This document shows, piece by piece, positions 56,856-64,000 of a stretch of 64,000 nucleotides of DNA. Both the position numbers and the translations under genes were made by a program. Positions within the stretch are counted from its first letter, which is position 1. Each line of letters opens with the position of its first letter. The stretch is from Cellvibrionaceae bacterium (GTDB taxonomy: Bacteria > Pseudomonadota > Gammaproteobacteria > Pseudomonadales > Cellvibrionaceae). Under the pieces are notes generated by a model that was given only the letters and a program-made list of their open reading frames with translations, was not told the DNA's origin and made no database searches. The stretch is from positions 62,001-126,000 of the forward strand of contig JANQJP010000064.1 of NCBI GenBank assembly GCA_028281575.1. The letters run 5' to 3'.

Positions 56856-58646
56856 TTATTCGAGGATTGCCTCGAGCGCCCCGGTCACATATACCAGCGG
56901 CGCGTTCCAGTTAATGGCGATTTCGTTTGTACTATAACTGCACCAATCATCCAGGTAAGATTCTGCAGGTAAATTCGAAGGGTAGTTACACGCGTCTTGC
57001 TGCCCGCTATGTGGTCCCCCCGCGAGCAAGCCAGGTACAGGGGCGACAATGCCATCTGCGTCGGACGGCCGATGGTGAATCCCCATTGGCGTTTGTGCGC
57101 CAAAGCCTGTGACGAAGCTAAAGTCCGTTGGGTTGCGACCGAGAACATAGTCCAGATTAGCCAGCGCATGATCTAAATAACGCGTGTCGTTTGTCTGTTT
57201 ATAGCCCTGAATTAACATCATGCTTTGATTGAGCGCCACCGAATTGCTGCCCCAGACAAAATCGCTGAAGCTGGTGCCCATGACAACACGATAGGCGGAC
57301 GCCGACGAAGTAGAGAGGCTGTCCGCCAGCGCTACAATGGTCTGACGAATGTCATCAGTATCCGCCACCGCGCTCAAAGAATCCCGATGATGGCCCAGGG
57401 ACATCCATCCCAAAGCCATAACACCACCCCACCACGGCGTGCTGGGAGCAGCGCTATACGACGCGAAATCAGCATAGTATTCGTCGGTATTCGTTGTGAT
57501 ATAAAGCTCCGCCGCTGCCCAAGCGAACTCGTCGTTATAGCCCGCATTTGCGTATTGACCGGTGCTGACATCACTGGGTTGAACATAATGGATACCGGGA
57601 TTTGTCTCGGCCCAGAGCCAGGCACTTTCTGCCGCGCTCAGCAGCTGAGCCGCCACTCCTGGGAACTCATTTGAATAGTTGGCGTAGACACGGCTGGCAA
57701 CAGCCATGACAGCGGCAAAATTAAGCGCTGCTGCGGTAGATTTCTGTACGACATAGCGCGGCGCGTTGGCCTGATCAGGCATAACTCTGCCGCTGAAGTT
57801 AAGCGTCGTGAGCTTGTGATAAATACCACCATCAGCTGGGTCCTGCATCGTCAGCATCCACTCAATATTCCAATACACTTCATCCAAAATATCCGGAACG
57901 GTATTGACGCTCTCGGGAATATTGGTATTGAGATTTTCATAAAACTCAGGGAAATGCTCATACGCAGCAAGCAAGGTGTAAGTGCTGATACCTGAATTAA
58001 CGATATATTTGCCGTAATCGCCGGCGTCATACCAGCCTTTAGGCGCGCTTATTTCAGTACCCTCAGGTCGCGCTGCCGATGCGGCGGAACCGTGAACCAT
58101 GACAACGTCATCGGGATGCCCGGCATTGCGCAGCCACTCGCCTGCGTAGGGCTGAGTCAGTTCGGTACTGGCACGATTAAAATAAAACGCTTTCAACGCG
58201 GCGGTGTTGAGTTCAGCGTGCGGTGAATCAGAAATGGTAAAACTGTGCGATTCGTTAACGCCGGCGACGTTTAACCTGTAGTCCCCAGGCGTTTCGAAAC
58301 TAGAAAAATCTGCCACTTTTACGTCGTCATCAGAGAAATTTCCCCAGCTCTCCGCGACAGATAGCGCGCCGGAAAATACTGTTGTTGCATCGTCGGCAGT
58401 TACAAGGTCAAAACTGGTCGCCGTCGTCGCCGGCACAATCGCCACCTTGTTCTGCAACGGGTAAAAACCGAGCTGATTTAGCTTTATAGACTGGTTAGAC
58501 GTATCCGGCGGCCCTGTAGGCGTTGGCGAACTGGTTGGCCCCGGACTTGGGCTCGGTGAACTGCCCCCGCCACCTCCACCGCAAGCGCTTACCATCGCCA
58601 CCAGTGCCAATACAATTGCCGATAATATTATTCTTATAATATGCAT
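56856..58646 (-). CDS. Glycoside hydrolase family 9 cellulase (lipoprotein)
   Basis: 596 aa. A lipoprotein signal (lipobox VSAC) leads into a Gly-run and a Ser/Pro/Thr linker (SSPSPSPGPTSSPTPTGPP, about residues 29-47), an N-terminal Ig-like CelD_N domain (about 50-140), then a GH9 catalytic domain (about 145-595). The catalytic base region is PKGWYDAGDYGKY, the substrate region GIHHRPSDAD, and the general acid Glu is in TNEIAINWNAPL. It hydrolyses beta-1,4-glucans at the cell surface. Ser-rich linkers are characteristic of Cellvibrionaceae secreted enzymes. GGAGG precedes ATG 58644-58646. Confidence 0.94.
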   Translation of the reverse strand: MHIIRIILSAIVLALVAMVSACGGGGGGSSPSPSPGPTSSPTPTGPPDTSNQSIKLNQLGFYPLQNKVAIVPATTATSFDLVTADDATTVFSGALSVAESWGNFSDDDVKVADFSSFETPGDYRLNVAGVNESHSFTISDSPHAELNTAALKAFYFNRASTELTQPYAGEWLRNAGHPDDVVMVHGSAASAARPEGTEISAPKGWYDAGDYGKYIVNSGISTYTLLAAYEHFPEFYENLNTNIPESVNTVPDILDEVYWNIEWMLTMQDPADGGIYHKLTTLNFSGRVMPDQANAPRYVVQKSTAAALNFAAVMAVASRVYANYSNEFPGVAAQLLSAAESAWLWAETNPGIHYVQPSDVSTGQYANAGYNDEFAWAAAELYITTNTDEYYADFASYSAAPSTPWWGGVMALGWMSLGHHRDSLSAVADTDDIRQTIVALADSLSTSSASAYRVVMGTSFSDFVWGSNSVALNQSMMLIQGYKQTNDTRYLDHALANLDYVLGRNPTDFSFVTGFGAQTPMGIHHRPSDADGIVAPVPGLLAGGPHSGQQDACNYPSNLPAESYLDDWCSYSTNEIAINWNAPLVYVTGALEAILE

Positions 58647-58973
58647 TTCACGCCTCCAGACTGAGAGGCCTTAGCGACCCCTTTTCGAGACAGCCACTCT
58701 ATCACTGCTCCCTTCTTAATCAAGACACTCGCTCCACAACATCGATTGTCACGCGAAAACGCCACAGCCCGAGTGGAATCCCCCAATACCCGGGGCAGCA
58801 ATTCCGGAAACACTAGCGTCGCAATGCTGTATCAGCTGTCACTTACGCATAATTTGCAAAAAAAACTTGATTCTGACAAAGAAGCGGGGGTAAGCTCTAC
58901 AGGAATTTGGCACCGAAAGCCACATAGCAATTCCATGGATAGGCCACCATAAACTTTCCAGGGGCTTGCGATA
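58647..58973. other. Intergenic region between the GH9 and diiron-enzyme genes
   Basis: About 325 bp holding the two divergent promoters. One open frame (58746-58952, 68 codons) has no ribosome-binding site or recognisable composition, and I do not consider it a gene. Nothing else is seen. Confidence 0.5.
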
Positions 58974-59630
58974 ATGCATACAGATTTCGAAAATAGATTA
59001 AAAGATTTAGTAGAAACTTATTCCCATCAAATAGCGGAACAGAACGCTCTGTCCAGGCGCGCTAGAGAAAAAACCTTGACCGCCGAGGACGTCGAATGCT
59101 ACCTCACCAACATGTTTTACGTTTTCGCCAATACATTGCCGGCGTGTCACTACGCATTAATTATTTCGCGAAGTCGCAACAACGAAAAAATGGCTGAGTT
59201 CTGCGTTGAAAAAATGGAAGATGAAAAAGGTCATGAAGTGTGGGCGCAGGACGATCTAAAACACCTTGGCATTGCCAATGGCCTACCTAATTTTAACCTG
59301 GTGTCTCAGCAATCCAAAGACCTGGTGCAATATGGTCGCGATGTCATAGACATAGATGAGAATTTTTTCTCCGTATACACCTTTTGCTTCGAATACCTTA
59401 CGGTGGTCGAAGGGCCAAAATTATTGGCGCAACTCGAAGAGCTCGGCTTTTCGCGAGAATCCATGTCTGGCCTCGGCTACCATGTTGATCTCGACAAGCA
59501 CCACATTGAAGACGATATCAAAATTATTTTGGACACGATGCGCGAAAATCACCCCGAAGCCATGCTTGAAGTCGCGCGCAAGACAATGGATCACTTACAT
59601 AAATTTTTAGAATACTGCGTTATCCACTAG
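58974..59630 (+). CDS. Heme-oxygenase-like diiron oxidase family protein
   Basis: A 218-aa all-helical protein of the iron-containing redox enzyme / heme-oxygenase-like (TenA/PqqC-fold) class. Candidate metal ligands are the Glu/His of KMEDEKGHEVWA (about residues 81-92), the Glu of FEYLTVVEG (about 139-147) and the Asp/His pair of DLDKHHIEDD (about 171-180). Members of this family (for example UndA, BesC, SznF) use two irons and O2 for C-C cleavage or N-oxygenation in natural-product pathways. It is first in a possible operon with an oxygenase, a mini-ORF and a YcaO protein. The substrate is unknown. Confidence 0.78.
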   Translation: MHTDFENRLKDLVETYSHQIAEQNALSRRAREKTLTAEDVECYLTNMFYVFANTLPACHYALIISRSRNNEKMAEFCVEKMEDEKGHEVWAQDDLKHLGIANGLPNFNLVSQQSKDLVQYGRDVIDIDENFFSVYTFCFEYLTVVEGPKLLAQLEELGFSRESMSGLGYHVDLDKHHIEDDIKIILDTMRENHPEAMLEVARKTMDHLHKFLEYCVIH

Positions 59631-59695
59631 CTGTATAAGCACCCGATGAGCGCGCTCAGATAATTACACCAATAATATATCGCTGAGGTATCGCA

Positions 59696-60673
59696 ATGAT
59701 TTCGAGTCTTGATATTCGTGCAAACCGAGAGTCACTTACAGAAACACTGCGCACGCATGGCTATGTTGCGTTGCGCGGACACGACATAGATAAAACGGCT
59801 ATCAGAAATTTCCAACAACTGGCGGAAAATTTCTTTGCCCTGCCGTTGAGCACCAAAGCGCAATATTTTGATCCAAACAATGGCGCTTTAGCCGGTTATT
59901 TAAGAATTCCAGGCGGCGACGACCACTATAGTTCAGACGTTTGCGAATTTTGGAATGTGCTATGTCCCACCCAGCTGTCAGACAAAAGCTACCTTCGCCC
60001 ACAAAATCCCTGGCCCAGTGAAATTAACCATTTTAAGGAGACAAGCTTAGCGCTGTATTCACAAGCCGATGCCCTCGTGCATGAATTGCTCGGTCATGTT
60101 TCGGCGACGCTCACAAGCGACGCAAACTATTTGCCGGGCCTAATTGATGACAGCTGGACAGCACTGCGAATGATGCATTATCCACCGGCTTCGGCAGAAG
60201 TTGCCGCCGAAAAACTGAGAGGACAGGAGCATACAGATATTACAATGCTCACACTATTTTTAGGCGGTACCGACGAAGGCTTGGAAATTCTTGACGCAGA
60301 TGGTCACTGGCAACCAGCGAATCTGGCTGAGGGGGAAGTACTCATCGCGTGCGGTGAAATGTTGGAGCGTTTAAGCAATGGTCTGTTTCGCGCTGTCCCC
60401 CACCGCGTCGTGCAAAGCCCGGAGTCTGTTAAGAAGCAGCGGTTTAGCTTTACGCTTTTTGTTGCACCGCGTCCCGAAGTTTCACTTGCACCGCTAGCTC
60501 AGGCGATAGAGCAAAATGGGCCGGATGCGAAATACGAAGACATAAGCAGTGGCCAATACCTGGCGCAGAGAATTGGTCTCGGTGTAGTGGAACTTGTCGC
60601 CGGACTGCGCGCGGCACTCGATCAGGAAATTGCACATAGTGAAACACATTTGGCGGCGAATACAGCCAATTAA
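59696..60673 (+). CDS. Isopenicillin-N-synthase-like Fe(II)/2-oxoglutarate-type oxygenase
   Basis: A 325-aa double-stranded beta-helix oxygenase. The N-terminal part (LTETLRTHGYVALRGHDID, FFALPLSTKAQYF) and the catalytic core with the iron ligands His and Asp in GQEHTDITMLTLFLGG and the distal His in AVPHRVV, then Arg in RFSFTLFVAP, match the DIOX_N/2OG-FeII_Oxy (IPNS-like) family. It could hydroxylate, desaturate or cyclise a small molecule or peptide. A GAGG box precedes ATG 59696. It follows the diiron enzyme by 65 bp and precedes the mini-ORF and YcaO genes. Confidence 0.88.
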   Translation: MISSLDIRANRESLTETLRTHGYVALRGHDIDKTAIRNFQQLAENFFALPLSTKAQYFDPNNGALAGYLRIPGGDDHYSSDVCEFWNVLCPTQLSDKSYLRPQNPWPSEINHFKETSLALYSQADALVHELLGHVSATLTSDANYLPGLIDDSWTALRMMHYPPASAEVAAEKLRGQEHTDITMLTLFLGGTDEGLEILDADGHWQPANLAEGEVLIACGEMLERLSNGLFRAVPHRVVQSPESVKKQRFSFTLFVAPRPEVSLAPLAQAIEQNGPDAKYEDISSGQYLAQRIGLGVVELVAGLRAALDQEIAHSETHLAANTAN

Positions 60674-60829
60674 AAATTTCAGCCACGCTCAGGGCTAAAT
60701 CTTACTTTGGGCGAAAAAAATAAAAACAAACAAAGGCTGACGTTAGTGATATGGATGTGACTATGATAGGAGCGGGAAAATAATAACCCAATAGTCTTAA
60801 TTGACATAAAAAAACCGTGGAGACAAAGC

Positions 60830-60862
60830 ATGAAAAAGAAGTATGCATTAGTTTCATTTTAA
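60830..60862 (+). CDS. Ten-residue ORF with strong ribosome-binding site (candidate precursor or leader peptide)
   Basis: ATG at 60830 opens M-K-K-K-Y-A-L-V-S-F and a stop at 60860-60862. The Shine-Dalgarno sequence GTGGAGA (GGAGA at 60819-60823) lies 6 bases before the ATG, the best in this neighbourhood, and a consensus -35 hexamer TTGACA is at 60801. Thirteen bases after the stop comes a UUCG-loop terminator. The ORF sits between two putative tailoring oxygenases and a YcaO gene. Either it encodes a tiny peptide substrate, or it is the leader peptide of an attenuator controlling the YcaO gene. Both are inference. Confidence 0.45.
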   Translation: MKKKYALVSF

Positions 60863-60874
60863 TCTAGTACACAT

Positions 60875-60898
60875 TGGTCTCCTTCGGGAGACCATTTT
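60875..60898 (+). terminator. UUCG-loop hairpin followed by T4, between the mini-ORF and the YcaO gene
   Basis: TGGTCTCC-TTCG-GGAGACCA is a perfect 8-bp stem with a stable UUCG tetraloop followed by TTTT. It ends 7 bp before the YcaO start, which has no other ribosome-binding site. The 3' arm contains GGGAG, so the hairpin could also mask the YcaO ribosome-binding site. Confidence 0.8.
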
Positions 60899-60905
60899 CT
60901 CTTCG

Positions 60906-61982
60906 ATGACGCAAAAAAATAACTACAATAATCCTATGACGTCTAACACCCTCGACCCAGAAACCATCATACAACAGCAGTTTACCCACTGGACTGTTTT
61001 TGATCGCTTCGAAGCATCAGAACAATTTCACGATCTCAATATTCACTTGAGCGGTATCGCAGCAAAAAATACTTCTGACGCAGTTGCAACCGGCAGCGCT
61101 GGCAGCCTTATTCAAGCGGAAACACACCGCGCTAAATTCGAACTGCTCGAGCGCATGATCATTACCGATGCCATGGAAACTCCCAGCAATTCCGTCCCAC
61201 TGCTAAATAACACATTGGAAATCGACGGGCGCAACATAAGCATAGAAACGCTCTTTCCTGAATCACCGTCGCCCGAACACTATCAATGGTCAAAATCAAA
61301 TGGCATTGCATTGCATACTTCACTGGCCAAGGCTTGCGAATCAGCCAGTTTAGAATTGGTCGAGCGCGATCAAGTACTTGCAAGCTGGTACGGTGCGAGT
61401 TGTCCCCAGTTTATTGAAACCGCGTTAATCAACGACATCAGCTCTAAGTTAGAGGCTTTTTACATGACCGTTTGCGTTCGCTTTAACGATGAACTTGCTT
61501 TCGCTAACGGTAAGCCCGTTTTTGTCTACGGTGTGTTCCTACTCCCGCGGGATAATCATCACGTGCTCCATATGGGATTCGGTGCCGCATTTGACGAAGA
61601 ACTTGGCATTTTAAAAGCCAAGCACGAGCTAGTGCAGCGACTCGGCTTTTTAAGCGATGCAGAGCCAGTGGAGGAACTGGTCGAAGTGGAGCCAACGCCA
61701 GACTTTCATTTGGAGTACTTTCTCCAAGCTCATACATATGGACACATTGCAAACTGGATAAACGGTAAGTTTTTTCAGAAGGAAAAGAAGCGAACGCCCA
61801 GCACAGAAAATCAGATAGACTATGCACTTATTTATGGAGGCAACAAAAATAACACCGCTGCTACAGACTTTTTTGTCGTAAAAGCATTAAGCCAAAACCT
61901 GATTCCACTGGTATTTGGGAACCGGGACTATTCAGCCTACTTAGATACTGCGCGAGGCACCCAGATTCACCCAGTCTCCTGA
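60906..61982 (+). CDS. YcaO-family ATP-dependent enzyme
   Basis: A 358-aa protein with the YcaO core. A first motif (TGSAGSLIQAETHRAKFELLERMII, about residues 61-85) and a second (SNGIALHTSLAKACESASLELVERDQVLASWYG, about 132-164) carry the Glu residues that bind Mg-ATP, and a third helix reads ILKAKHELVQRLGFL. YcaO enzymes activate peptide amide bonds with ATP to form azolines, thioamides or amidines, or act with TfuA. Here no TfuA or E1-like partner is seen. It is shorter than typical azoline-forming YcaO proteins. The start ATG 60906 directly follows a terminator hairpin; ATG 60939 is an alternative. It is likely part of a small-molecule or RiPP pathway with the upstream oxygenases. Confidence 0.8.
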   Translation: MTQKNNYNNPMTSNTLDPETIIQQQFTHWTVFDRFEASEQFHDLNIHLSGIAAKNTSDAVATGSAGSLIQAETHRAKFELLERMIITDAMETPSNSVPLLNNTLEIDGRNISIETLFPESPSPEHYQWSKSNGIALHTSLAKACESASLELVERDQVLASWYGASCPQFIETALINDISSKLEAFYMTVCVRFNDELAFANGKPVFVYGVFLLPRDNHHVLHMGFGAAFDEELGILKAKHELVQRLGFLSDAEPVEELVEVEPTPDFHLEYFLQAHTYGHIANWINGKFFQKEKKRTPSTENQIDYALIYGGNKNNTAATDFFVVKALSQNLIPLVFGNRDYSAYLDTARGTQIHPVS

Positions 61983-62182
61983 AAACCGCAGTATGCAGTT
62001 TGGACGCGCCGAGTGAGCTTCTTCTCTTCTATCTCTACTCATGTCAACCGAGAGTAATTCGCCTGAATGACAGCCCCAGGTTGTCTATACTGAAATCAGG
62101 TTTCTATCTGTTCTTTCGTTAAAACCGCTCCACTTTGCTTCATATTTCATTTCGTCGACTGGACACGTACGAGGGTATTTGC

Positions 62183-63817
62183 ATGATCAATTGGTTAACG
62201 AGCCAATCCATGGGAGTAAAAACCACCATTTTGCTAGTAGCACTGGCTGTACAGGTATTTACGCCTATTTTCGGCGCGATCGAATTGTCCAAAGCCACCA
62301 AGTTTACATTCCTCGAACGCGAACATATCGTGCTCACCAACCTGGTTAAAGAGCGCCTCGACGACCTCCATAAGGAAAAAGACGCCAATGCAACAAACCA
62401 ACTACTGTTTGCGCGCTCCTTCAATCGCGAAAAAATGGGTATCAAAAGCCTCATCACTGAAATTAAGAAGCAGCCGGAAGAATGCTTGAGAACCGTCAAT
62501 ATGATGGAAGTGATGCTCTTTCGCATGGTCGGTTTTGGCAAAGCGATCGACCTTTGTCATGAAGATATTAGAGACACCAATGAAGCGCTGACGTTAATCG
62601 CAAACTTTGAGTCCGGCAGAAACACCGATAGAACACTTTTAGTACAGCAACTGGACCCGATTATGGAGAAAATATCGGAAACATCGCTGACCTTTGCCAA
62701 TATCATTCCGCAGATTGTTGCTTTTGTGCAAACACTGATCGTGGTCATGATTATTACCACTTCGGCGGTAAACGCATTTTTGGTATTTACCATTATGCGC
62801 GACCTTAAATGCCGTATTTCACTTATTGCGCAGAAGTTTAAACATATTAGCGAAACCAACGACCTGACCATGCGCACCGACTTATCGAATGCGACGCAAA
62901 CAAGTAACGACGAGGTCGCGCAAGTCTGCAGTGCATTCAATAAAATGATGGGCAAATTTGAATCGGTGGTACGATCGATCACTGAGAATAGTGACAAGCT
63001 CACCGAAGCAACTCAGGCTTTGTATCAACACTCTGAAGCAACTAACGCGCAAGCTAATCAACAGCACACAGAAACCGATATGGTTGCTACTGCGGCCACT
63101 GAAATGGCGACGGCAGTCGAAGAAATTGCACAAAACACTAACCACGCGGTAAACGCGGCACAACAAGGCTATGACCATGCCCAGACAGGACGCAATGCAG
63201 TAAATACCGCAATTGAATCCGTTAACCGGCTTTCAGGCGAACTCGAAAAAATGGCCGAAGTCGTCTCTCAACTCGATACAGATACAACAGCCATTGGTGG
63301 TGTATTGGATGTGATTCGGGGTGTTGCCGAACAGACCAATTTACTGGCACTCAATGCAGCCATTGAAGCCGCGCGCGCCGGCGAACAGGGCAGGGGCTTT
63401 GCCGTGGTTGCCGACGAAGTTCGCTCTCTGGCATCGAGAACTCAGGAATCTACTGAAGAGATTCATCAGATGATTGAGCAGCTTAGAGCCGGTGCAACAC
63501 AAGCAGTAGAAGCGATGCAGACAAATAAAGATGCTGCAGCATATACCATCAGCGAAATTAATGTCGCGGGTGACACCTTGGCCAATATATCCGGCGCCAC
63601 TGAAATGATCCGAGATATGAGCTTACAAATCGCCACCGCGACTGAAGAGCAAACCGGCGTTGTTGGCGAAATACAAAAGAATTTAACCAACATTCAAGCG
63701 CTGTCTGAAGAAACCACACAAGCGGCATCGAATATTCATAGTGCTTCAGAAAATATTTCCAGCTCGACGGAAAATATGAAGGGGGCGGTGAGTACTTTTA
63801 TTATTAGTAAATCTTAA
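62183..63817 (+). CDS. Methyl-accepting chemotaxis protein
   Basis: About 544 aa. An N-terminal transmembrane helix (about residues 10-32, [15 protein letters not shown]) precedes a small periplasmic domain (about 35-185) and a second helix (about 187-215, [23 protein letters not shown]). HAMP and a long signalling coiled coil follow, with the hairpin tip [19 protein letters not shown] and [15 protein letters not shown]. It senses an unknown periplasmic signal and controls CheA. The frame is open to TTG 62135, but ATG 62183 ([11 protein letters not shown]) with GAGGG upstream is preferred. Confidence 0.93.
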   Translation: MINWLTSQSMGVKTTILLVALAVQVFTPIFGAIELSKATKFTFLEREHIVLTNLVKERLDDLHKEKDANATNQLLFARSFNREKMGIKSLITEIKKQPEECLRTVNMMEVMLFRMVGFGKAIDLCHEDIRDTNEALTLIANFESGRNTDRTLLVQQLDPIMEKISETSLTFANIIPQIVAFVQTLIVVMIITTSAVNAFLVFTIMRDLKCRISLIAQKFKHISETNDLTMRTDLSNATQTSNDEVAQVCSAFNKMMGKFESVVRSITENSDKLTEATQALYQHSEATNAQANQQHTETDMVATAATEMATAVEEIAQNTNHAVNAAQQGYDHAQTGRNAVNTAIESVNRLSGELEKMAEVVSQLDTDTTAIGGVLDVIRGVAEQTNLLALNAAIEAARAGEQGRGFAVVADEVRSLASRTQESTEEIHQMIEQLRAGATQAVEAMQTNKDAAAYTISEINVAGDTLANISGATEMIRDMSLQIATATEEQTGVVGEIQKNLTNIQALSEETTQAASNIHSASENISSSTENMKGAVSTFIISKS

Positions 63818-63859
63818 CAAACACTTTATATCGAACTTTTTAGGCCAAGGTAAGATTTA

Positions 63860-64000
63860 TCAATAATCTGTAGATACCTCGAAATCTGCAACGCCGCATG
63901 CTTCAAACAGCCTTATAAACGTCTCGACTATTTCAGGAGGCATGTCTAGACTTATACTGAAGTTGTTATTGTCGTGCTCCCACTCCTCGAACAAAAAGCA
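63860..64000 (-). CDS. C-terminal end of an unrecognised gene (runs off the window)
   Basis: On the minus strand the last 46 codons of an open frame read from the window edge (...FLFEEWEHDNNNFS) through LDMPPEIVETFIRLFEACGV to a stop at 63860-63862. The regular amphipathic composition suggests real coding sequence. No family can be assigned from this fragment. It is convergent with the chemoreceptor gene. Confidence 0.55.
   Translation of the reverse strand, partial: CFLFEEWEHDNNNFSISLDMPPEIVETFIRLFEACGVADFEVSTDY

Noticed and set aside
58746-58952. 68-codon ORF upstream of the diiron enzyme gene
   Set aside because: No ribosome-binding site, composition unlike neighbouring proteins, and it lies in a divergent promoter region.

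Overview
The window looks like the chromosome of a gammaproteobacterium of the Cellvibrionaceae type (marine or wood/polysaccharide degraders related to Teredinibacter, Saccharophagus and Cellvibrio). This is inferred from the gene content: Fur, BamE, ParE and YqiA of gammaproteobacterial type, a Ser/Pro-linker lipoprotein GH9 cellulase, a GH3 beta-glucosidase with an AraC regulator, many c-di-GMP proteins, an H-NOX nitric oxide system and two BLUF photoreceptors. No rRNA or tRNA gene was seen.

Layout. (1) 1-10.5 kb, host: partial fur, bamE, a MATE exporter, then a signalling block. The block holds a REC-GGDEF-EAL protein, a stand-alone receiver, a PAS histidine kinase, an HTH-REC regulator, and the tightly coupled operon [degenerate HD-GYP regulator]-[H-NOX]-[H-NOX-associated kinase], followed by a BLUF protein. 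(2) 10,540-37,834: a complete 27,295-bp Tn7-like transposon. It has TGTC...GACA ends, three TnsB-type repeats at each end and a perfect 5-bp target duplication (GCTAA), and it is inserted exactly at the stop codon of parE. The transposition genes tnsA-tnsB-tnsC-tniQ-tniQ lie next to the parE-proximal end. The other ~20 kb is defence-type cargo: a 1570-aa nuclease/STAND-NTPase protein that begins with a whole ribosomal protein L30-like domain, with a coupled 480-aa partner; an orphan DUF6088 (AbiEi-like) protein; a WYL regulator with an unknown gene; a full Wadjet (jetABCD) anti-plasmid operon; and an unrecognised pair of a 1003-aa protein and a PD-(D/E)xK nuclease. (3) 37.8-46.9 kb, host: parE, an intergenic inverted-repeat element, an assimilatory nitrate reductase pair placed between parE and yqiA, a DMT exporter, a shikimate-kinase-like protein and a GNAT acetyltransferase. 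(4) 46.9-51.6 kb: a BLUF photoreceptor coupled to a 1407-aa CheB-CheR-PAS-GGDEF-EAL protein. (5) 51.7-58.6 kb: sugar genes (aldo/keto reductase, GH3, AraC regulator, lipoprotein esterase, GH9 cellulase). (6) 59-62 kb: a small, possibly peptide-modifying cluster with a heme-oxygenase-like diiron protein, an isopenicillin-N-synthase-like oxygenase, a 10-codon ORF with a strong ribosome-binding site, a UUCG terminator and a YcaO protein. (7) 62-64 kb: a chemoreceptor and the end of an unrecognised gene.

The strongest candidates for undescribed biology are the L30-nuclease-NTPase fusion with its partner, the 1003-aa/nuclease pair, and the mini-ORF/YcaO/diiron cluster. All functional statements come from motif reading; no database search was run.
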